36,389 nucleotides of DNA from an uncultured Nocardioidaceae bacterium (GCA_902805845.1 CADCUI010000038.1:1-36389); one strand, 5' to 3'; positions 8,114 through 16,206 are shown, counted from the stretch's first letter. Notes: generated from the letters alone by a model not told the origin. Made by a program: numbers and translations.

Positions 8114-8395
8114 ATGAGCGAGACACCCCGGTTCCTCGACGGGAACGCCGCAGCTGGTGAACTGGAGGCGCTGTTCGGCGTCGACATGACGCAGACCTCC
8201 GGTCCGTGCCTCGGCTGCGGGCAGCAGGTGATCATCGCCCAGGCACACGCCTTCCTCGGTGGGCCGGGAACGGTGCTGCGCTGCCCCGGCTGCGACCATC
8301 TCCTGCTGCGCATGGTCCACTCACCCGACCGGACCTGGTTGGAGACCAGTGGCCTGGGCTATCTGGAGCTTCCCACTACCGGCACACCGAGATGA
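8114..8395 (+). CDS. DUF6510 family zinc-ribbon protein
   Basis: 93 aa with two CxxC knuckles, CLGC (residues 32-35) and CPGC (57-60), 21 residues apart, as in a zinc ribbon. The rest is a short acidic N-terminus (LDGNAAAGELEALFG) and a C-terminal beta-rich tail. As I recall, this family occurs in actinomycetes beside sulfite-oxidase-like and FNR-like genes, as here. It starts 5 bp after the flavoprotein stop and is the third gene of that operon. Its role is unknown; a small metal-binding partner or a maturation factor for the molybdoenzyme is plausible but not shown. Rubredoxin-type iron binding by the four Cys is an alternative, although the spacing suits zinc better. Confidence 0.85.
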   Translation: MSETPRFLDGNAAAGELEALFGVDMTQTSGPCLGCGQQVIIAQAHAFLGGPGTVLRCPGCDHLLLRMVHSPDRTWLETSGLGYLELPTTGTPR

Positions 8396-8419
8396 ACCTC
8401 CGCACCCGGTAGCCGGCGC

Positions 8420-9403
8420 TCAGGAACCGGGGCGCGTCACAGCGGCCGGGACCTGGCTGTCGAGGAGCTCGAGCACGGCGGAGCTGAACGCGGCCGGCGC
8501 CTCCTGCGGGAGGTTGTGACCCGCGTCCGGGACCTGGTGATGTGCCCGTGGCCCCGTGAAGTGGTCGGCCGACGGGCCGCCGTCGGTCGCCGGGAAGTTG
8601 CCATCGGCCAGCCCGTCGAGAGTGACGGCCGGGACCGGGATCGGTGGCAGTGCCGCCAGCCGGGTCTCGAGCCCCTCGTACTCGGGCGCCCCGGACGCCA
8701 GCCCGAGGCGATGCCGGTAGGAGTGGACGACGACCTCGACATAGTCCGGGTTCTCAAAGGCGACGACCGCACGGGCAAGCATCGAGTCGGTGAAGGCCCA
8801 GAGGGGCGAGTTGCGCGTCCAGATCACCTTGGCGATCTCGCGTCGGTTCTCGTTCAGGCCGGTCCTGCCCCGTTCGGTGGCGAAGTACCAGAAGTACCAG
8901 AACCCCGCCTCGAGGTCAGGACGGAGCGGCGCACCCGCTGCGGCGATGTCCTGGATGAGGTAGCTGTTGACAGAGACGACCCCTGAGCAGCGATCCGGCC
9001 ACAGCGCGGCCGCCACGCAGGCGGCGCGGCCGCCCCAGTCGTAGCCCGCGAGACAGGCGCGGGAGATCTGCAGGGCGTCCATGAGCTCGATGACGTCCGA
9101 ACCCAGCGCGGCCTGCTGGCCGGAGCGCGGGGTGGTGTCGTCGCGGAAGCGGGTGGGGCCGTGACCGCGCAGGTAGGGGACCACGACGCGTAGACCAGCA
9201 GCCGCCAGCTCCGGGATCACGTCGACGTAGCTGTGGACGTCGTAGGGGAACCCGTGCAGCAGGATCACCACGTCGCCGTTGCTTGGTCCTGCTTCGAGGT
9301 AGCCCACGTCGAGCGTCCGCGTGCTCACCATGCGCACTGGCCCCAGCACGGGCAGCGCCTCGTCCGAGATGGGTGTCGCTGTCTCTGGTCCTCGAGCGCT
9401 CAT
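8420..9403 (-). CDS. Alpha/beta hydrolase, epoxide hydrolase/haloalkane dehalogenase type
   Basis: 327 aa. The oxyanion motif HGFP lies at 50-53, and the nucleophile elbow GYDWGG (120-125) carries Asp122 rather than Ser, as in epoxide hydrolases and haloalkane dehalogenases. The catalytic His is in DAGHNLPQEAP near the C-terminus. The ATG at 9403 (MSARGPE) is preceded by an AGAGGGAAG ribosome binding site. The same frame stays open to 9871, but the extra 156 residues run antisense to the small gene at 9629 and look non-coding. A perfect inverted repeat lies 28 nt upstream of the start and may be an operator. The gene converges with the DUF6510 gene, 24 bp between the stops. The substrate is unknown. 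Confidence 0.88.
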   Translation of the reverse strand: MSARGPETATPISDEALPVLGPVRMVSTRTLDVGYLEAGPSNGDVVILLHGFPYDVHSYVDVIPELAAAGLRVVVPYLRGHGPTRFRDDTTPRSGQQAALGSDVIELMDALQISRACLAGYDWGGRAACVAAALWPDRCSGVVSVNSYLIQDIAAAGAPLRPDLEAGFWYFWYFATERGRTGLNENRREIAKVIWTRNSPLWAFTDSMLARAVVAFENPDYVEVVVHSYRHRLGLASGAPEYEGLETRLAALPPIPVPAVTLDGLADGNFPATDGGPSADHFTGPRAHHQVPDAGHNLPQEAPAAFSSAVLELLDSQVPAAVTRPGS

Positions 9404-9430
9404 GATGTGTCGCTTCCCTCTGAAGAAAGT

Positions 9431-9450
9431 GAGATGCGCCCTCGCATCTC
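9431..9450. promoter_or_regulatory. Inverted repeat upstream of the alpha/beta hydrolase gene
   Basis: GAGATGCG (9431-9438) and CGCATCTC (9443-9450) are perfect 8-bp arms around a 4-nt spacer. The element lies 28 bp before the hydrolase ATG on the minus strand and about 180 bp before the plus-strand gene at 9629. It could be the operator of a dimeric repressor or a 5'-UTR hairpin. No regulator gene is adjacent. Confidence 0.45.
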
Positions 9451-9628
9451 TCGACTGCATCGGACTCTGTTCCACAGGCAACGCCTCCGCGACCGTCATT
9501 CGACTGTCCGTCTGGCAGTGTCGGTCAGCACGCCGCGTCACTGATGCAGTCATCCGGCGGATGCGGCCGCTCGTCGGCGTCGGCGACGCTCGAAGCCAGG
9601 ACTCCATTTCACAGCTAGGGAGCCAACC

Positions 9629-9820
9629 GTGAGCACGTATCGCATGACCTACGGCGACGCAGCCGGGACTCAGGTGGACGAGACCTTCGAGGATGTCGAG
9701 GTGGAGCGCGAGGACGGCTGGGTCGTCCTGTTCCGCGGGAAGAACGCCATCCTGCGCCTGCAGGAGAAGCACGTCCTGACCCTGGAAAGGGTCTCCGAGC
9801 AGCCGACGGCGCGACCGTGA
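9629..9820 (+). CDS. Small conserved-looking protein of unknown function
   Basis: 63 aa with no recognised domain. GTG start preceded by AGGGAG with a 6-nt spacer, a good ribosome binding site. The protein is acidic in the first half (DETFEDVEVERED) and then has alternating hydrophobic strands (WVVLFRG, AILRLQEKHVLTLERV), which suggests a small beta-sheet protein. It opens a plus-strand run with the DksA-like gene (39-bp gap) and the cupin gene. I infer it is real from the ribosome binding site, the spacing and the protein-like composition; no function can be given. Confidence 0.7.
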   Translation: MSTYRMTYGDAAGTQVDETFEDVEVEREDGWVVLFRGKNAILRLQEKHVLTLERVSEQPTARP

Positions 9821-9859
9821 GGCCGCCCGCCCCACCCACCGACAGGTAGGAGCCCTGTC

Positions 9860-10192
9860 GTGGATGAGCAACGGGCCTACGCTCTGCTTCGGGCTGAACG
9901 AGTCCGGGTGGAGGAGCTGCTGGCCAGGTCGGTGGCCGCTGGGGACGACGACCGCGAGGCGGAGAACGCGGAGATCGCGGTGTCGGACGCCGCTGAGCCG
10001 CTGATCGCCGAAGGTGTCGAGGACGCCGTCGAGGAAGGGCTACGGGAACGGCTTGCGGCGCTGGACCGCGCCGAGCTGAGGCTGCAGGCCGGCACCTACG
10101 GGCGGTCCGTGGTCAGTGGTGAGCCCATTCCTGACGCCCGGCTGGAGGCGAACCCGGCCGCCGAGGTAACCGTCGAAGAAGCACGACGTTGA
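9860..10192 (+). CDS. DksA/TraR-like protein lacking the zinc-finger cysteines
   Basis: 110 aa. A coiled-coil-like N-terminal half with heptad-rich acidic helices (9-70) leads into AALDRAELRLQAGTYGRS, then GEPIPDARLEANPAA (87-101), which is the classic DksA/TraR C-terminal signature. In canonical members four cysteines bind zinc in this region; here the positions read S83, S86, T104 and E107, and the protein has no cysteine at all. DksA-type proteins bind the RNA polymerase secondary channel; whether a zinc-free form does so is unknown. GTG start with AGGTAGGAG 7 nt upstream. It is followed after 12 bp by the cupin gene, so the two are probably co-transcribed. Confidence 0.82.
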   Translation: MDEQRAYALLRAERVRVEELLARSVAAGDDDREAENAEIAVSDAAEPLIAEGVEDAVEEGLRERLAALDRAELRLQAGTYGRSVVSGEPIPDARLEANPAAEVTVEEARR

Positions 10193-10204
10193 CGAGGAGA
10201 TCCT

Positions 10205-10576
10205 GTGACGAGCGACCCCGTGACCCAAGCCGCCCAGCAGCCTGACGAGCTGGCCGGAAGGCTCAAGCGAACCGAGCTGCAGCGTCATACCCTCTCGGCC
10301 CCGGGACGAGAGGTCGTGCAGGTGCTCACGGAGATCCCTGCCGGTGTGGAGTCGGGTTGGCACGTCCACCCGGGAGAGGAGGTCGGCTACATCGTCGCGG
10401 GAACCGTCGAGATGCAGATACAGGACCAACCCACCTTGACCCTGCACCAGGGCGACCCCTTCCTGATCCCACCGGGCACGCCGCACAACGCGGTGGACCT
10501 GGGTCCGGGAACCGGACACATGCTCTCCACCTACATCGTCGAGCTGGGCAAGCCGTTGGCGACGTTCACCCGCTGA
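10205..10576 (+). CDS. Cupin domain protein
   Basis: 123 aa, a single conserved beta-barrel. Cupin motif 1 is GWHVHPGEEVGYIVAGTVEM (51-70), giving His53, His55 and Glu59 as metal ligands. Motif 2 is GDPFLIPPGTPHNAVD (83-98), with His94. The metal set is complete, so a metal-binding cupin is expected; the reaction is unknown. The GTG start has GAGGAG a few bases upstream. It is the last gene of the small plus-strand run. Its 3' end overlaps the convergent LuxR-type gene by 11 bp, so the two transcripts must cross. Confidence 0.88.
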   Translation: MTSDPVTQAAQQPDELAGRLKRTELQRHTLSAPGREVVQVLTEIPAGVESGWHVHPGEEVGYIVAGTVEMQIQDQPTLTLHQGDPFLIPPGTPHNAVDLGPGTGHMLSTYIVELGKPLATFTR

Positions 10577-13304
10577 CTGCTGTGCCTCGGAGCGCGTCGC
10601 GGAGTCCCGCCCGTGACGTGAGCTGGAGCTTGGCCAACACCCGGCTGAGGTGGGCAGCCACCGTTCGGGGGGAGGCGCCGAGCCTCGCCCCGATCTGGGT
10701 GTTGGTCAGCCCGGTCGCCGCCAGGGTCGCCACCTCGAGCTCCCGGGTGGTCAGCTCTACGACCGCGCCCACGCTTGCATGCCGGCTGGTACCGGCCGCC
10801 AGCTCGCTGCGCGCGCGGGCGGCCCAGGGCTCGGCCCGCAGCAACGTGAAGCCCTCCAGCGCGGCCACCAGCTGGTCCCGGGCCCGGGTGTGGAGTCGGG
10901 CGCGCCGAAGCTGTTCCCCGTAGGCGAGCTGGATGCGTGCCAGCTCGAACGGCCACCGGTCGACCTCCTTGGTCCCGAGAGCCCGCTGGAAAGCCTCGTG
11001 TGTCCGGTCGGGTCCCGCGACCAGCGCCTCGCAGCCGGCCAGGATCAGTGCGTACCGGCTGGAGAGCTGCTCGACACGGGCCGCGCGCATCGCTTCGACG
11101 TGTGCCAGGGCCTCTGCTTGACGGTTGCTGTGCACAGCCGCGTCGACAAGGTCCATCATCAGCCACAGCGCGTGCGCGAGCCCGGGCTCGATCACACCCG
11201 GAGCGCTGACCTGGCTGGCGTGGCGGTACGCCGTCTCGAAGTCGCGGTGACCGAGCGCCGAGACAGCGGCAGCGTGGTGGGCGTAGGCCATCACCGAGAG
11301 CACGCCACGCGGCTGTGCCCACTGCAGCATCTCGTCGGTGAAGGAGGCGGCGACGTCGTCCTTCCCCCGGGCGGCCGCCACCAGGGCCAACCCGTATCGG
11401 CCGGGCCAGGACAGCAGCTCGAAGCCGTGTCGCTGGGTCAGCTCCAGGCCGCGCTCGCAGTAACGCACCGCTTCGTCCCACTGCCCGTCCAGGTACGCCT
11501 CGAAGCCGAGCAGCATCCAGGCCGCGATCGCCAAGGTGACCGTCTCACCCTCGTCGTCGCCCTCGGCTGCCCGCCACAACGCGGTGCGACATGCGTTGAG
11601 CTCATCGAGGTAGAAGGCTGCCCGGGCCACCAGCACCACTTGAGCGGGGTCGGCCTGCACCTCGAAGGCGGCGATCGCTTCGTGGAGCTCCGGCCTGGCT
11701 GACGCGCCGGTGACGACGGGCGTGGCGAACGTGGCGGCACAGAGCCGCAGCGACTGCGGCGCTCGTGGGCCCAACCGGGCGAGCTCGGCGTGGAACGGCT
11801 TCCACAGCTCGCTGTGCCCGGCGAAGAAGCAGATCCACAGCAACGTGAAGACGGCCTCGACGCGCACGGAGTCACTGACCTCGCCGTCCCCGCGCCCTTG
11901 CAGTGCGGCGACCAGCAGACGGTGCGACGTCCTCACGTCTCCGTCCCCGTTCAACAGCAGGTAGGCGGCTGCCGTCGCCGTTGCCAGGGACTGCTCGGCG
12001 GGCGGGACGTCGCGGCGGGCCTGGGCGAGCAGGGACGAGACACCCCCGAGGTCACCGGTGACCTCGGCCCCCACGTACGCGGCCTGCGCCAACCGCCGCC
12101 CTCGTTTCCGGGGTTCCCTGCTGAGCTCGGCTGAGCGCAGCAGCGCCGCGACGGCGCCGGCGCCGTCACCTCGGCGCAACAACTCCTCTGCCGACTCCTC
12201 CAGCAACCCGGCCACCGCCTCGTCGCGGCCGACGGCCGCCGCGGCCAGGTGCTGGGCTCGGCGTACGAGCGAGCCGGCATTCGCGGCGGCAAGTGCGCGG
12301 TGCGCCTCTCGGCGCTCCGACCAGCTGGCGAGCCCGACCACCGTGGAGCGGACCAGCGGGTGGGTGGCCTGCACCGTGGCACCGACCCTGTCCAGGGTCA
12401 CCAGTCCCCGCTGCGCACACAGCCGGGCATCGGCCTCGGTGGCCTGCCGAGCGGCCGCGGCCAGGACGACCCCCAGGTCACCGCTGGCCTCGAGGGCCAT
12501 ACACAACAAGAACGTCCGCGCTGACCGCGGCAGCTGCTGGATCCGAGGCGCGAAGAGTCCCTGCAGCCGGGTCGACAAGGCCGGAGCGACGGTCCACGAC
12601 GTCGCCACCGCGTCGAGCGGCAGCTCCAGGATGGCCAAGGGGTTTCCGGTGGCCTGTGCCAGGATCCAGTCCCTGGTGGCTCGCGGCAGCATCGGTTCCC
12701 GCTGCTCCAGCAGCGCTGCAGAGTCGGAGCCGTTCAACGGGCCCACCCACAGGTGCGGCAGCGTGCCGTGGTCGAAGAACGACCGGGTTCCGTCTCGCAC
12801 GGTGGCGAGGAGCGCGACGCGCTGACCCGCCACGTGGCTCGCTACGACGGCCAGGACGTCGGCGCTGGGCCGGTCCACCCACTGCACGTCGTCCACGGCG
12901 ACCAGCACAGGGTGCTCGCGTGCCAGCTGGCTGATCAGGGCGACACTGGCGGCGCCCACCGCGGACCGCTGCGGTGGGGGACCGTCGACCAGGCCGAGAC
13001 ACACCCCGAGCGTGACCCGGTGACGGCTGTCGAGCTGCTCCAGGCGCTCGCGGTAGGGGTACAGCAGCTGATGGAGGGCCGCGAAGCCGGTCTCGATCTC
13101 CACCTCCGTGCCTGACCCCTGCAGCACCACGGCGTCGTGGTGGACGCAGCGGTCGACGACGTAGCGGAGCAGGGAGGTCTTTCCCACCCCCGGGTCACCG
13201 GCCACGACGAGGGCCTCTCCACCGACGAACGCCCGCTGGAGGAACCCGTCAAGTCGCGCCAGCTCCGGTTCCCGCCCGACCAGGGCGGTTCGCCGGCGGG
13301 TCAT
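10566..13304 (-). CDS. Large ATPase LuxR-family (LAL-type) transcriptional regulator, intact Walker A
   Basis: 912 aa. An N-terminal ATPase region has Walker A GDPGVGKTS (36-44) and a Walker B-type strand VLVAVDDVQWVD, followed by helical TPR-like repeats over the centre. The C-terminal LuxR helix-turn-helix (about 848-905) contains LTTRELEVATLAATGLTN and SPRTVAAHLSRVL. LAL regulators are usually ATP-dependent activators of nearby genes. The ATG at 13304 has GGGAGG 8 nt upstream; an in-frame ATG 25 codons earlier starts an Arg-rich stretch and was rejected. It is divergent from a paralogue at 13458 with the same architecture and near-identical length. An inverted repeat lies in the shared 153-bp region. 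The target genes are unknown. Confidence 0.92.
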   Translation of the reverse strand: MTRRRTALVGREPELARLDGFLQRAFVGGEALVVAGDPGVGKTSLLRYVVDRCVHHDAVVLQGSGTEVEIETGFAALHQLLYPYRERLEQLDSRHRVTLGVCLGLVDGPPPQRSAVGAASVALISQLAREHPVLVAVDDVQWVDRPSADVLAVVASHVAGQRVALLATVRDGTRSFFDHGTLPHLWVGPLNGSDSAALLEQREPMLPRATRDWILAQATGNPLAILELPLDAVATSWTVAPALSTRLQGLFAPRIQQLPRSARTFLLCMALEASGDLGVVLAAAARQATEADARLCAQRGLVTLDRVGATVQATHPLVRSTVVGLASWSERREAHRALAAANAGSLVRRAQHLAAAAVGRDEAVAGLLEESAEELLRRGDGAGAVAALLRSAELSREPRKRGRRLAQAAYVGAEVTGDLGGVSSLLAQARRDVPPAEQSLATATAAAYLLLNGDGDVRTSHRLLVAALQGRGDGEVSDSVRVEAVFTLLWICFFAGHSELWKPFHAELARLGPRAPQSLRLCAATFATPVVTGASARPELHEAIAAFEVQADPAQVVLVARAAFYLDELNACRTALWRAAEGDDEGETVTLAIAAWMLLGFEAYLDGQWDEAVRYCERGLELTQRHGFELLSWPGRYGLALVAAARGKDDVAASFTDEMLQWAQPRGVLSVMAYAHHAAAVSALGHRDFETAYRHASQVSAPGVIEPGLAHALWLMMDLVDAAVHSNRQAEALAHVEAMRAARVEQLSSRYALILAGCEALVAGPDRTHEAFQRALGTKEVDRWPFELARIQLAYGEQLRRARLHTRARDQLVAALEGFTLLRAEPWAARARSELAAGTSRHASVGAVVELTTRELEVATLAATGLTNTQIGARLGASPRTVAAHLSRVLAKLQLTSRAGLRDALRGTAVSG

Positions 13305-13336
13305 AGGCGCCGCCTCCCTTGTACGAATGCGCCGGG

Positions 13337-13358
13337 GCGACGAGTGTGGTCTCGTCGC
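13337..13358. promoter_or_regulatory. Inverted repeat between divergent LuxR-type regulator genes
   Basis: GCGACGAG (13337-13344) and CTCGTCGC (13351-13358) form perfect 8-bp arms with a 6-nt spacer. It lies 33 bp from the minus-strand start and 99 bp from the plus-strand start. LuxR-type proteins bind dyads of about this size, so autoregulation or cross-regulation by the two neighbours is a reasonable guess. Confidence 0.45.
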
Positions 13359-13457
13359 GCGGTTCGAATCAAGGGTCATCAGCCCTGCTTCATGAGGACC
13401 AGCGCGTCATGGCGTGATCCCGGCACTTGATGCCCCGACGGTTCGGCAGGAGCGCAC

Positions 13458-16181
13458 GTGGCAGCAGTGTCCCGGTCGGAGTTCAGCGATCTGGTGGGGC
13501 GGGAACCGGAGCGCCTGGCAGTCGAGACGCTCCTGGCGAGGCTGCCGCGCGCCGGGGCTGCGCTGATGTGGGTGGGGGAGCGAGGGCAGGGCAGGACCTC
13601 TGTGCTCGAGGCTGCCCTTGGCCGGGCGGACCTGGCCGGTGTACACGTCCTGGGTCTCTCCGGGACCGCGATCGCCAACGAGCCAGGTCAGCTGCTGCGC
13701 GCGGTCCAGGACCAGCTGGACCTTCCGGCGGTGCCACCCACGCAGCTGGGCGGCGGGTCGTCGCACAGACTTCTGCAGCCGCTCAGCGACTTCACCGCCC
13801 GCAACGGACGCGTAGCGCTCTGTCTCGACGACCTCGACCTTCTCCACCCGGTCGACGTGTCGAGCGTGGCCTTCACCGCCCGACGGCTCAGCACCTTGCC
13901 CGTCCTCCTGTTGGCCACGACTGGTCCAGCGTTGCTGGCACTGCTCGATCGCAGTGGCATCCCGGTCCACGTCCTCGGGGGCCTCGGGCCCGGCGAGGCG
14001 GCCGACCTCTTGGGTGAGCACCACCCGGAGCTCGACGCAAAGGTGGCGGGCCGGATCCTCGCCGCCGCGGCTGGGAGTCCGCTCCCGCTCGTGGAGCTGC
14101 CCAAGGCGTTGACTCCGCGACAACGCCATGGCCAGGACCTGGTGCCCGACTGCCTTCCCCTTACCAACCGGCTGCGCGAGGTGTACGGCGGCCCGCTGGA
14201 GAGACTGAGCAGAGCCGCTCTCGACCTGCTGACACTTCTCACCATCGGCGGATCCGAAGGCGCTCTGTCCGTGTTGGCCTCGGGCCGCCCGGTCATCGAC
14301 CAGGGCGCGCTCGACGAGCTCGAAGGCGCCCGGCTCCTGTCAGTCCTGGACGGCGGGAGGCGACTGGAGGTCGCGCACCCCATGGTCCGCCACACAGTGA
14401 TGGACCGGGTGAGCTCCGCCGAGCTGACGGGGGCTCGGGAGCTGCTGCTCGACGCGGTCCCGGACGACTCGGGACAACAGGCGTGGCACCTGGCGGAGGC
14501 CTGGGGAGGACCCGACGGCAACCTGGCCGACCGCCTGGAGCGCAGTGCCCGCGGATCGGCAGAACGGGGTGATCTCGATCAGGGCGCGGCTGCCCTGACT
14601 CGAGCGGCGGACCTGTCACCAGATCGTTCGCTCCGGACCCGTTGGCTGCTGGAGGCCGCGCACCTGCGGGCAACCATCACCGGAGAGATGGACGCCGCCG
14701 CTGACGCGTTGGCCGAGGTGTCGCGCACGGATGCCGACGCGGCCCTGAGCATGCGCGCGGCTGCCACCACGGGCCAGCTGATGGTGTCCGTGGGGGCGCC
14801 CTTGGACGAGGTGCACCGGCTTCTGGTGGAAGCCCTCACGCGTCCTCGCGACGAGCCCGTCGAGGACCGAGCCGCGACCCTTGCCGTACTGCAGCTGCTC
14901 TTCTACGTCTGCCTGTTGACCGCTCGGCCGGGGCCGTGGCGCACCTTCGACCAGCTGGTGACCCTGCACGCGGAGCCTGGAGAGGTCGTCGGCCTGCTGG
15001 GCGGGGTCCTCCCCGACATCACCAGGACCACGACCGAGACCCTCTCCGAGCTGGAGATCGCCATCGCCAGGCTCACTGACTCGGTGAGCCCCGCCGAGGT
15101 GATCGGGGTCAGCATCGCCGCGTATCACCTGGACCGCCTCGCCGACTGCCGCGCGGCGCTGTCGCAAGTCGTGCACGAGGCACGCCATGGGCGTTCGGTC
15201 GGCGTCGGCGGTGAGGCGATGCTTCGCCTTGCGCTCGACGACTGCCACACCGGTCAGCTGCCACGAGCCGCCCAGCTCGCGGCCGAGGGACTCGAGCTGG
15301 CGACCACGACGGGCCGACCGGAGCACCTGTGGACCTTCCAGCTCTGCCTGGCCCTCGTGGCGGCCCTGCGCGGCGACGAGCAGGAGGTCGAGACGCTGAC
15401 CGACCAGATGAGCGGCTGGTCACGCCCCCGCGGAGCGGAGCTGGTCGACTACCACTGCGCCCACATCCGCGGGCTCGCCGCTCTCGGCAACGGCGACTTC
15501 GAGGCCGCCTACGCCCAGGCGGCCTCGATCAACCCGCCGGGAACGCTGGCCGGGCACACGAACGTGACATTCGCCGCCTGCCTCGACCTGGTCGAGGCTG
15601 CGGTGCACACCCATCGCACCGCTGAGGCTGCCGCTCATGCGGCGGCCATGGCGGAGTCTGGGATCGCCCGGCTCTCCCCACGGCTTGCCCTGCGGGTCGC
15701 GACCGGGACCGCGCTGGCCGCCCCGGACTCGGAAGCACCCGCGCTCTTCGAGCATGCGCTCGCGATCCAGCAGGCCGAGCGATGGCCGTTCGAGCGGGCC
15801 CGGGCGCATCTTGCGTACGGCGCCCGGCTGCGACGACTCCACCTGGCCCGCGCCGCGCAGCCGCAGCTGGACGTCGCCTACGAGACGTTCCGCCGGTTGG
15901 GGACCCGGGGGTGGGCCCGTCGGGCGGCGGAGGAGCTGCGTGCGTCCGGCCGACCCATGCCCTCCGATCAACGCCCTCGTACGACGGTGCTGACGGGGAG
16001 GGACCTGGAGATCGCCACCCTGGCTGCTGCAGGTCTGTCGAACCAGGAGATCGGCGCACGGCTGTTCCTGTCCCCACGCACCGTGGGCTCGAGGCTCTAC
16101 CGGATCTTCCCCAAGCTCGGAGTCTCCTCCCGCGCCGGCCTCCGCGACGCCTTGGAGGATCGGACCCGCCCGACCAGCTGA
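13458..16181 (+). CDS. Large ATPase LuxR-family (LAL-type) regulator with altered Walker A
   Basis: 907 aa, the same plan as the divergent neighbour: ATPase-like N-terminus, helical repeat centre, LuxR helix-turn-helix at the C-terminus (about 845-902, with LTGRDLEIATLAAAGLSNQE and SPRTVGSRLYRIF). Both end in SRAGLRDAL, so they are clear paralogues. The Walker A loop reads GERGQGRTS (40-48), with Arg46 in place of the invariant Lys; the Walker B-like strand is VALCLDDLDLLHP. ATP hydrolysis is therefore doubtful. GTG start with CAGGAG 5 nt upstream. A stem-loop overlaps the stop codon. Possible partner or antagonist of the intact paralogue. Confidence 0.92.
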   Translation: MAAVSRSEFSDLVGREPERLAVETLLARLPRAGAALMWVGERGQGRTSVLEAALGRADLAGVHVLGLSGTAIANEPGQLLRAVQDQLDLPAVPPTQLGGGSSHRLLQPLSDFTARNGRVALCLDDLDLLHPVDVSSVAFTARRLSTLPVLLLATTGPALLALLDRSGIPVHVLGGLGPGEAADLLGEHHPELDAKVAGRILAAAAGSPLPLVELPKALTPRQRHGQDLVPDCLPLTNRLREVYGGPLERLSRAALDLLTLLTIGGSEGALSVLASGRPVIDQGALDELEGARLLSVLDGGRRLEVAHPMVRHTVMDRVSSAELTGARELLLDAVPDDSGQQAWHLAEAWGGPDGNLADRLERSARGSAERGDLDQGAAALTRAADLSPDRSLRTRWLLEAAHLRATITGEMDAAADALAEVSRTDADAALSMRAAATTGQLMVSVGAPLDEVHRLLVEALTRPRDEPVEDRAATLAVLQLLFYVCLLTARPGPWRTFDQLVTLHAEPGEVVGLLGGVLPDITRTTTETLSELEIAIARLTDSVSPAEVIGVSIAAYHLDRLADCRAALSQVVHEARHGRSVGVGGEAMLRLALDDCHTGQLPRAAQLAAEGLELATTTGRPEHLWTFQLCLALVAALRGDEQEVETLTDQMSGWSRPRGAELVDYHCAHIRGLAALGNGDFEAAYAQAASINPPGTLAGHTNVTFAACLDLVEAAVHTHRTAEAAAHAAAMAESGIARLSPRLALRVATGTALAAPDSEAPALFEHALAIQQAERWPFERARAHLAYGARLRRLHLARAAQPQLDVAYETFRRLGTRGWARRAAEELRASGRPMPSDQRPRTTVLTGRDLEIATLAAAGLSNQEIGARLFLSPRTVGSRLYRIFPKLGVSSRAGLRDALEDRTRPTS

Positions 16182-16206
16182 GCCGCGTGCCGGGTCGTGC
16201 GGCTCA
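16179..16206 (+). terminator. Hairpin at the end of the plus-strand LuxR-type gene
   Basis: TGAGCCGC (16179-16186) and GCGGCTCA (16199-16206) are perfect 8-bp arms around a 12-nt loop, beginning exactly at the stop codon. There is no U-tract, which is common for GC-rich actinomycete terminators. It would separate the regulator transcript from the PPOX gene. Confidence 0.5.

Noticed and set aside
9404-9871. 156-codon N-terminal extension of the Asp-nucleophile hydrolase
   Set aside because: It runs antisense to the small gene at 9629 and has no family similarity; the ATG at 9403 follows a good ribosome binding site.
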